DNA of 11,715 nucleotides from Verrucomicrobiia bacterium (GTDB lineage: Bacteria; Verrucomicrobiota; Verrucomicrobiia; Opitutales; Opitutaceae), in assembly GCA_030424825.1 (NCBI GenBank), contig JAUHWE010000077.1:1-11715 (forward strand). Reading direction: 5' to 3'. The notes beneath the pieces were generated by a model that made no database searches, had not been told where the DNA came from, and was given only the letters and a program-made list of their open reading frames with translations. Below, piece after piece: positions 5,905 through 11,715 of the stretch. Position numbers and translations under genes: made by a program. How positions within the stretch are numbered: the first letter of the stretch is position 1; each line of letters opens with the position of its first letter.

Positions 5905-6999
5905 ATGGCTACGATCCGGAAGACTCCACTCCATAATTTCAACATCGCTCACGGAGGTCGCATGGTCGATTTTGCTGGCTGGAGTATGCCGGTTCAATTC
6001 AAGAGCATCGTGGACGAGCATAAAAGTACGCGAAACGCTGCGGGCCTGTTCGATGTAAGCCATATGGGAGAAGCTCTCGTTTCCGGGAGTGAGGCAACGG
6101 CCTTTCTAGACTCCGTTTTGACCAATGACATTTCGAGGATGGCCCTCGGCCAGGCGCTGTACAGTCTCATGTGCTACGAGCACGGGGGTGTAGTTGACGA
6201 CCTGCTAGTTTACAAGAAATCGGACAGCGAGTACCTGCTGTGTCTTAACGCGTCGAATACGGAAAAGGATTTGGCCTGGCTCGATTCAAATCGGGCTGGA
6301 TTTGATGTAGGCTTAAGAGACGTTTCCAGTGACTATGCCCTATTGGCTTTGCAAGGACCGAAAACGTTTGAAATTCTCAATCATCTCGATGCGGGAGGGA
6401 TCGAGAACTTGAAATACTATCATTTCAAAGAAGGTAGTTTGGCCGGAATCCCCTGTTTGATTAGCCGGACGGGGTATACGGGGGAAAGGGGCGTCGAGCT
6501 ATTCGTGGCTCCCGAATATGCAAATGAACTGGCGGAGTCGATTTTATCAAAAGGGGCGAACCAGGGACTCGTCTTAGCGGGACTCGGGGCGAGGGACAGC
6601 CTGCGATTGGAAGCGGGCTACTCGCTTTACGGACATGAGATCAATGAAAACATCTCACCCGTTCAGGCCAATTTGATGTGGACCGTTAAACTCAAGAAGT
6701 CAGTGGATTTCATGGGAAAAGCAGCTTTGGAAGCGGAGAAAAACGCCGGCCCCGAAACAAGGATCGTATTTTTCAAAACCGGCAGCCGGAGGATAGTGAG
6801 AAGCGAAACGGAAGTGCTAGCCGAGAATCAAGCAGTGGGCACGGTCGTATCCGGCACGTTTTCACCCGAACTCAATGAGGCGATTGGCTCGGCTCTCGTC
6901 GATGCAGCCTATTCTGAGGCAGAATTATCAGTCGACATGAGAGGAAAGAGCATGCGAATATTTCAAGCGAAACCTCCTTTCATCGAATTGAATCCATAG
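5905..6999 (+). CDS. gcvT: Aminomethyltransferase, T protein of the glycine cleavage system
   Basis: This 364-residue protein has the normal length for GcvT. It transfers the methylene group from aminomethyl-lipoyl H protein to tetrahydrofolate and releases ammonia, in the cytoplasm. Recognisable segments are MVDFAGWSMPVQF (20-32), GLFDVSHMGE (47-56), and GGVVDDLLVY (94-103), whose Asp-Asp pair contains the conserved acidic residue at the folate site. Further landmarks are LALQGP, the SRTGYTGERGVELF stretch, LEAGYSLYGHEI and the C-terminal SPELNEAIGSALV. Start choice is straightforward because the typical N-terminal TPLHNFNIAHGGRMVDF is present. The binding site is weak. No glycine riboswitch fits in the 56-base space upstream. 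It is followed after 42 bases by gcvH. Confidence 0.96.
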   Translation: MATIRKTPLHNFNIAHGGRMVDFAGWSMPVQFKSIVDEHKSTRNAAGLFDVSHMGEALVSGSEATAFLDSVLTNDISRMALGQALYSLMCYEHGGVVDDLLVYKKSDSEYLLCLNASNTEKDLAWLDSNRAGFDVGLRDVSSDYALLALQGPKTFEILNHLDAGGIENLKYYHFKEGSLAGIPCLISRTGYTGERGVELFVAPEYANELAESILSKGANQGLVLAGLGARDSLRLEAGYSLYGHEINENISPVQANLMWTVKLKKSVDFMGKAALEAEKNAGPETRIVFFKTGSRRIVRSETEVLAENQAVGTVVSGTFSPELNEAIGSALVDAAYSEAELSVDMRGKSMRIFQAKPPFIELNP

Positions 7000-7041
7000 A
7001 AGCCATTTGCGGTAGATCGCGCGGCTTGCTCGAATACTTTC

Positions 7042-7425
7042 ATGAACCTCCCAGAAAATCTAAAATATACCAGCGATCACGAATGGATCAAGCTGCTGGA
7101 CAACGACGAAGCAATCGTAGGAATCACCGATTTTGCCCAGCAAAGCTTGGGCGACATTACATTTGTCGAAACTCCTGAAGAAGGGGACAGGTTCGACAAA
7201 GGCGCCTCGTTTGGAGTGGTCGAGTCAGTCAAGGCTGCCTCAGACCTCTACATGCCCGTGGATGCGGAAGTCATCGAAGGCAACGCCGCTTTGGAAGAGG
7301 CTCCCGAGCTTGTGAATCAGGCCGCTTTTGAGGAAGGTTGGATCGTGAAAATAAAACTGCTGGACCCCTCGCAGAAGGAAGGGCTCCTCGATGCCGCGTC
7401 CTATGCGGAAATCGCTAAAGCGTAG
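7042..7425 (+). CDS. gcvH: Glycine cleavage system H protein
   Basis: The 127-residue product is the lipoyl carrier that shuttles the aminomethyl group between the P, T and L proteins. The lipoylation site is Lys64 in VVESVKAASDLYMPV, in the usual place. The N-terminal LKYTSDHEWIK (7-17), GITDFAQQSLGDI (27-39) and the C-terminal NQAAFEEGWIVKIK segment match the family end to end. It follows gcvT by 42 bases and almost certainly shares its transcript. gcvP would be expected nearby but the next gene is an efflux channel, so the P protein must be encoded elsewhere. Confidence 0.97.
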   Translation: MNLPENLKYTSDHEWIKLLDNDEAIVGITDFAQQSLGDITFVETPEEGDRFDKGASFGVVESVKAASDLYMPVDAEVIEGNAALEEAPELVNQAAFEEGWIVKIKLLDPSQKEGLLDAASYAEIAKA

Positions 7426-7701
7426 CGGCTCAAAATTTGCGCGAGATTGAAATGCCTGAACGACCCTTGAATAGGCGGGTTTTGCTTGTGGATCTCTCTG
7501 TTTTCTCCCAGTTCAATGGCATTTCGGCGGGCAATGATTTGTTTTTATGCAATTCCTCAACCCATCGGTTCCGTTTAGTCCAAGAATCTTCGTGTAACCG
7601 AAAATAGTTCGAACACGTTGCACTCCTATAAGCTTTTTGCATCCTTATCAATTTTTCGAAAATATTCCACATTTATGGCAATTGTGCTGATCACTAAACC
7701 A
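7426..7701. other. Intergenic region between gcvH and the efflux genes
   Basis: About 275 bases separate gcvH from the preferred start of the efflux channel gene. The left part has a poor hairpin (ACCC and GGGT around 7466-7483, then four T) that is too weak to call a terminator. The right part, from about 7545, is AT-richer and is the likely place of the efflux promoter, but no pair of hexamers convinces me. An 80-codon minus-strand frame (7430-7672) covers most of it. Its product has no motif that I recognise, and I do not call it a gene. Confidence 0.4.
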
Positions 7702-9159
7702 ATGCAGAATGTCGGTTCGCCCTCGGTCGATTCGAATCCAGGAAAAAGGGGAGTGAGTCAGCTCATTTTACTATCTGCATTAATCGGAGTGTTTTTGCTT
7801 ACTGGGTGCTATACCGCACCCAAGAACCAGTCCTCAAAGCTCGAGATCGATTCCCCGAGAAATTGGGATTCGACCGAAACCCGGGGAAACTTTGAACCGC
7901 AAAACTGGGCTCAGGATTTCAATGACCCCATGCTGGTCTCCATCATCGAGGAGGCGCTCGCCCATAATTACAATTTGAAGGCGGCGGAAGCTCGACTGGC
8001 ATCTCAAATCGCCGGCTCGCGATTTGCGGCCTCGGTCGTGTGGCCGTCATTGAATGGATCCGCGAGTCAGAACCGGAATCGAAGAAGTTCTGCGGACGGG
8101 ATCCAGCAAACGCCTACTGCAGAAACTTTTGGCCTCAACCTGCGGTTCAACTGGGAGATCGACATTTGGGGACGTGTCCGAAACGGATACAGAGCCGATC
8201 TCGCCGATATTCAATCCGCCCAGGCCGACTACGCGGCGACCCGTTTGTCTATCGCAGGGCGCGTCGCTCAAGCTTGGTACGACGCGATTGAAGCCGAGCA
8301 GCAGTACGATCTGGCGGTCCGGACTCAGGAAGCGCTGGAGTCGAGCGCTGTGATTGTCGAAGAGAATTTCAAGCGCGGGATTGCCCGTGCTCTGGATGTC
8401 CGTTTGGTAAGGGCGAATGTCGCTTCCAATAAGAGCACCGTTGAAGCCCGTCTGCGTGCTCAGGAATCCTCAGTCAGAGTTTTAGAAACGCTGTTGGGTC
8501 GGTATCCCGGAAACGAATTGGCGGTCGCCGGGAAGATCCCCGATGTGTCGGGGCCGGTTCCTGCGGGATTGCCCTCAGAACTGTTGCTGCGCCGTCCCGA
8601 CGTGATTTCCGTAGAGCGTACTCTGGCAGCGAACGAGCAACGGAAGTTTGAAACCAGCAAGGCGCGAATCCCCAGTATCAACCTTACTTTGACAAGAGGC
8701 ACCAGTTCGCGGGATTTAGAGAATGTTTTTGATATTATCGACCGGAGAGTCTGGAGCCAAGCGCTGAACTTTTCCCAGACCTGGTTCCAGGGAGGTCGTC
8801 TAAGAGCGAACTTTAGAAGGGCGAAGGCGAACTACGAGCAGTCCCTGGCGAACTATGCGAATACGGTGCTCACGGCCTTTCGAGAAGTGGAAAACGCCCT
8901 TAGCAATCAAAGCTCGTTCGATCGAGACTACGAATCCCAGAAGATTGCCGCCGAAGAATCTGCCGCTGCGGAAACCCTTGCCTGGGAAGAGTACGGCAGA
9001 GGCCTTTCCGACATCACAACGGCGCTTGATGCAGTGCGTCGAAATATCACTGCTCAAAGATCCTTCATTCAAGTAGCCAACCAGCGCGTCCAAGCGCGCA
9101 TTGACCTCTACCTCGCTCTAGGCGGCGGCTTTGACGTCGAGCCCGAACCTGAAAACTAA
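7702..9159 (+). CDS. Outer-membrane efflux lipoprotein, TolC/OprM (NodT) family
   Basis: From ATG 7702 the product is 485 residues. A hydrophobic segment ends in the lipobox LLTGC, so Cys36 should be lipidated and the channel anchored in the outer membrane. The mature sequence has the two tandem outer-membrane-efflux repeats. The first starts at PQNWAQDFNDPMLVSIIEEA and includes LNLRFNWEIDIWGRVR. The second starts near LPSELLLRRPDVISVERTL and includes the alanine-rich YANTVLTAFREVENAL helix. It should form the trimeric exit duct for the adaptor and pump downstream. The start is uncertain. The frame is open back to a TTG at 7618, with ATG 7675 also in frame. GTG 7753, preceded by AGGA and AAGGGGA, would give a compact 19-residue signal peptide. 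All choices keep the lipobox. The stop is 33 bases before the adaptor start. Confidence 0.9.
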   Translation: MQNVGSPSVDSNPGKRGVSQLILLSALIGVFLLTGCYTAPKNQSSKLEIDSPRNWDSTETRGNFEPQNWAQDFNDPMLVSIIEEALAHNYNLKAAEARLASQIAGSRFAASVVWPSLNGSASQNRNRRSSADGIQQTPTAETFGLNLRFNWEIDIWGRVRNGYRADLADIQSAQADYAATRLSIAGRVAQAWYDAIEAEQQYDLAVRTQEALESSAVIVEENFKRGIARALDVRLVRANVASNKSTVEARLRAQESSVRVLETLLGRYPGNELAVAGKIPDVSGPVPAGLPSELLLRRPDVISVERTLAANEQRKFETSKARIPSINLTLTRGTSSRDLENVFDIIDRRVWSQALNFSQTWFQGGRLRANFRRAKANYEQSLANYANTVLTAFREVENALSNQSSFDRDYESQKIAAEESAAAETLAWEEYGRGLSDITTALDAVRRNITAQRSFIQVANQRVQARIDLYLALGGGFDVEPEPEN

Positions 9160-9192
9160 TTCTGTCATCCCCATTTTTATCCGAATCTGATC

Positions 9193-10680
9193 ATGATTAA
9201 ACGTTTCCTTCAAATTCTCGTTCCGGTTGTCTTCCTAGGAATCGGTGTATTGGTTTACTGGTACCTTATGCACACGGCCCCCGAGCCGCGGCAGCGTCCC
9301 AATTTCGTTACGACTCCTGAAGTCGTCGCTCGAAAGCTAAAGCCGGAGCCTTACACCATTACGCTCGAGTCTCAGGGTACTGTTCAAGCGCGAACCACGA
9401 GTAACTTGATCCCTGAGGTGCGAGGGAGCATTACGAGCATCTCGCCCAACTTTCGGGAAGGGGCGTTTTTCGAAGAGGGAGAAATACTGCTCGAAATCGA
9501 GGACAGCGACTACCAGACGGAACTGATCGTTGCCGAAGCGGCATTGGCTCAAGCGGAGCTGAGGGAATTTGAGGAACTCGCCCGGTACGAACAAGCGAAG
9601 CTGGATTGGGAACGACTCAATCCGGGACAGGAAGCCAATCCATTGACCTTGCGCGAACCGCAGATCAAGCAAGCCCGCGCGTCAACCGCCTCGGCGAAAG
9701 CAAGGGTGACGACCGCGAAGCGTAATCTGGAACGGACCAAGATCCGAGCCCCTTTCGCTGGACGTATTCTTACCAAAAACGTGGATGTTGGGCAGTACAT
9801 TTCACCGGGCAATCAGCTGGCTCGCGTCTATGCCGTGGATTTTGCCGAAGTGAGGCTTCCTTTGACGGCCACTCAGTATTCGTTTCTGGACTTGCCATGG
9901 GTATATCGTGGCGAGAATCCATCGTTTCGAGAAGGTCCCGTCGTAACGTTAAAGTCCACCGTGGGCGGCCATACTCACGAGTGGAGAGGACGGATCGTAA
10001 GGTCTGATGGTTCAGTCGATGTGAGCAGCCGCCAGATCTATGTCGTTGCACAAGTACGGGATCCCTATGGTGGAAGCGAAGAGGGACGTCCCCCCTTGAA
10101 GGTGGGCTCGTTCGTTCAGGCTGAGATCGAAGGGAAGACCCTTGAGGATGTCTATGTGATTCCCCGTGTTTTGTTGCGCGAAAATGAATACGTTCTACTC
10201 GTCGACAGTGACAATTACCTTTCTCGTAAAAGTGTTCAGATTGCTTGGGAAACGGATGATGTCATTGTGGTGGAAAGCGGATTAGAGCCTGGAGACAAGC
10301 TTTGTCTAACGGAAGTCCCTTATGCCTTGGAAGGGTGGCCGGTGAATGTGAAGGACGAAGCGGGTGTTGCTATCGTAGCTGAAGCTCCGAAAGAAGATGC
10401 CCCAGACCGCGCTCGCCCTCCTAGAGCGCCTTCTGGCGGTGCCGGTGGCATCGGAGAGCGAATCGACGGTCTCATCGCTGCGGCGGGGGATGGAATCCCG
10501 GAAGATCTCAAAGCCAAGCTTCTCGCTGTTAAAGAATCGGGTGATTTTTCTAAGATGCGCCCCGTCATGGGTGAGCTTCGCGAATGGGCGGAGGCCAATG
10601 GGGTTGAGCTTCCTGCCGGAGGCCGTGGAGGTCCTGGCGGCGGCGGAGGCGGAGGTGGCGGCGGGGCACGCAACTTCTAA
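9193..10680 (+). CDS. RND efflux periplasmic adaptor (HlyD/MFP family) with long C-terminal tail
   Basis: The 495-residue protein has an N-terminal membrane anchor (about 6-25, no lipobox), so it is tethered in the inner membrane with the rest in the periplasm. Domains in order are a barrel-sandwich half (74-107, with VRGSITSISPNFREGAFFEE), an alpha hairpin (about 108-182, rich in Ala, Glu and Gln), the second half (183-212, IRAPFAGRILTKNVDVGQYI), a beta barrel (about 213-315) and a membrane-proximal domain (about 316-390). It should bridge the outer-membrane channel encoded just upstream and the RND pump just downstream. Residues after about 391 go beyond the usual end of the family: a Pro/Arg-rich linker, a helical stretch (about 421-470) and a glycine-rich tail with ten consecutive Gly at 482-491. 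No strong Shine-Dalgarno site is visible before the ATG. Confidence 0.92.
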   Translation: MIKRFLQILVPVVFLGIGVLVYWYLMHTAPEPRQRPNFVTTPEVVARKLKPEPYTITLESQGTVQARTTSNLIPEVRGSITSISPNFREGAFFEEGEILLEIEDSDYQTELIVAEAALAQAELREFEELARYEQAKLDWERLNPGQEANPLTLREPQIKQARASTASAKARVTTAKRNLERTKIRAPFAGRILTKNVDVGQYISPGNQLARVYAVDFAEVRLPLTATQYSFLDLPWVYRGENPSFREGPVVTLKSTVGGHTHEWRGRIVRSDGSVDVSSRQIYVVAQVRDPYGGSEEGRPPLKVGSFVQAEIEGKTLEDVYVIPRVLLRENEYVLLVDSDNYLSRKSVQIAWETDDVIVVESGLEPGDKLCLTEVPYALEGWPVNVKDEAGVAIVAEAPKEDAPDRARPPRAPSGGAGGIGERIDGLIAAAGDGIPEDLKAKLLAVKESGDFSKMRPVMGELREWAEANGVELPAGGRGGPGGGGGGGGGGARNF

Positions 10681-10836
10681 GATTTTTTGCCAATAAGTTC
10701 TCATTCAGATTTTGTATCTTTATTTCCAAATTACACGTTTAACTATGACTACCTGATTGCCAGGAGTATTGCTCGTCGCTTGTCCAGGTGCCGAAGCATT
10801 CGTTCGTAGCCTAACAATTCTAACCAAGCGCCTATC

Positions 10837-11715
10837 ATGCATCGTATTATCGAATGGTTCTGCCGCAACGGAGTCGCCGCCAACATCTTAATGGTCGCGC
10901 TTGTCTCCTCTGGCATCTACTCTGGTCTCAATAAAATTGTCCTGCAGGAATTTCCTGACTACCCTTCGCGCACGATATCGGTGAGCGTTCAGTACCGGGG
11001 CTCCACACCAACGGAAATCGAGGAGAGCATCGTCCTTCGTCTTGAGGAGAACCTTTTCGACATAGAGGGCGTGGAAGAAATGGACGCCCGAGCAAGCTCC
11101 AGTAGCGGCAGCGTGTCGTTAACAATCTCTGACAACTACGATATGAATCGTGCCTTGGACGAGGTGAAAAACCGAGTGGATACCATCCGGACATTCCCGG
11201 TTGAAGCCGAACGTCCGAGGATCACATTGCGAAACTTCGAAGAGCGGGTGATCACCGTCGTGATCGCTGGGGACCTGAGCGAAGCGGAAATGAAGCGTTT
11301 GGGCGAAAACGTTCGCGATGAACTTTCCGGGCTGGAAGGAATCTCTCTAACGACACTCAAAGCGGTCAGACCCTATGAGGTTGCCATTGAAGTGTCAGAG
11401 GCGACCTTGAAAGAGTACGGCTTAAGTTTTGATGCGGTGGTCAGAGCGGTGCGGAACCATTCGGTCGACCTATCCGCGGGAAGTATCAAAACCGAAGGCG
11501 GCAACATCCTGCTTCGAACGTCTCAACAAGCGTACACACAATCGGATTTCGACGAGATTCCAGTGGTTGTGACGAGCGACGGCACGCGTATCACGCTAGC
11601 AGACATCGCCCAGGTTCAAGATGGATTTGACGAAACGCCGATCAAGTCGCGTTTCAATGGAGAGAGGGCGATTGCCGTCGACGTATTTCGAACCGGTGAT
11701 CAAAGCGCGATTGAG
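10837..11715 (+). CDS. RND efflux inner-membrane transporter (AcrB/MexB-like), N-terminal part
   Basis: From ATG 10837 the frame is open to the window edge, 293 codons, so the gene is cut. The start MHRIIEWFCRNGVAANILMV leads into the first transmembrane helix (about 13-31), followed by LQEFPDYPSRTISVSVQYRG, the typical entry to the first porter subdomain. Segments such as STPTEIEESIVLRLEENL, LDEVKNRVDTI, PYEVAIEVSEATLKEYGLSF and DLSAGSIKTEGGNILLRT belong to the PN1/PN2 porter region of ACR_tran proteins. This proton-driven pump would expel drugs, detergents or other hydrophobic compounds through the adaptor and outer-membrane channel upstream. Substrate class and the proton-relay residues cannot be seen because those segments lie outside the window. 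It follows the adaptor gene after 156 AT-rich bases with no clear terminator or promoter. Confidence 0.92.
   Translation, partial: MHRIIEWFCRNGVAANILMVALVSSGIYSGLNKIVLQEFPDYPSRTISVSVQYRGSTPTEIEESIVLRLEENLFDIEGVEEMDARASSSSGSVSLTISDNYDMNRALDEVKNRVDTIRTFPVEAERPRITLRNFEERVITVVIAGDLSEAEMKRLGENVRDELSGLEGISLTTLKAVRPYEVAIEVSEATLKEYGLSFDAVVRAVRNHSVDLSAGSIKTEGGNILLRTSQQAYTQSDFDEIPVVVTSDGTRITLADIAQVQDGFDETPIKSRFNGERAIAVDVFRTGDQSAIE

Noticed and set aside
7466..7487. Possible terminator after gcvH
   Set aside because: The stem is only four base pairs over a ten-base loop, and only four T follow.
7430..7672. Minus-strand 80-codon open frame filling the gcvH-efflux gap
   Set aside because: The product is Lys/Arg/Ser-rich with no motif, signal or membrane segment that I recognise, has no visible ribosome-binding site, and it would occupy the presumed promoter region of the efflux genes. 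It could be a degraded remnant but I cannot support it as a gene.
7618..7701. TTG 7618 as the start of the efflux lipoprotein
   Set aside because: It would add 28 residues ahead of the signal peptide with no ribosome-binding site; the later ATG or GTG starts give a more normal lipoprotein leader.
10681..10836. Promoter or small gene between the adaptor and pump genes
   Set aside because: A TTGCCA and a TATCTT occur but 22 bases apart, too far for a normal promoter. A TTG-initiated frame after AGGAG at 10762-10766 overlaps the pump gene out of frame and has no protein-like features.

Overview
The window looks like chromosomal DNA of a free-living Gram-negative bacterium, most probably a member of Verrucomicrobiota (Opitutae-like), with Planctomycetota as the alternative. 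This rests on gene content: a heparan-N-sulfatase-like family S1 sulfatase, a Tat-exported TIM-barrel sugar epimerase-like protein divergent from an enolase-superfamily enzyme, an outer-membrane lipoprotein efflux channel, moderate GC, and mostly weak Shine-Dalgarno sites. It is an inference from remembered protein families, not a database match.

Left part (1-4900). The N-terminal 62 codons of an enolase-superfamily enzyme run off the left edge on the minus strand. Divergent from it is a Tat-signal TIM-barrel isomerase/epimerase-like gene. An inverted-repeat element of the REPIN type follows, then a secreted sulfatase with an intact formylglycine motif, a membrane-anchored or lipoprotein alpha/beta hydrolase, and a class I metal-dependent O-methyltransferase. 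The first genes suit carbohydrate or sulfated-glycan catabolism. The hydrolase and methyltransferase have no clear pathway here.

Middle part (4900-7430). A second REPIN-like element with the same arm core and the same 18-nt spacer lies directly before a good sigma70-type promoter. The promoter should drive an FAA-hydrolase-family gene, then gcvT and gcvH of the glycine cleavage system (gcvP is not in the window). The FAA-hydrolase reading frame has a TAA at codon 17. Family-like sequence continues in the same frame on both sides of it, so the gene carries a nonsense codon or the read has an error, and only a truncated form starting at GTG 5141 can be translated conventionally.

Right part (7430-11715). 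A tripartite RND efflux system is laid out as outer-membrane factor (NodT/OprM-type lipoprotein), periplasmic adaptor, then inner-membrane RND pump, which runs off the right edge. The adaptor has an unusual C-terminal extension of about 100 residues ending in a run of ten glycines.

The most useful observations are the in-frame stop in the FAA-hydrolase gene, the matched pair of REPIN-like elements with no REP-type transposase in view, and the adaptor's C-terminal extension. I saw no tRNA, rRNA, CRISPR array, transposase or phage gene, and nothing that I could defend as a wholly new system.
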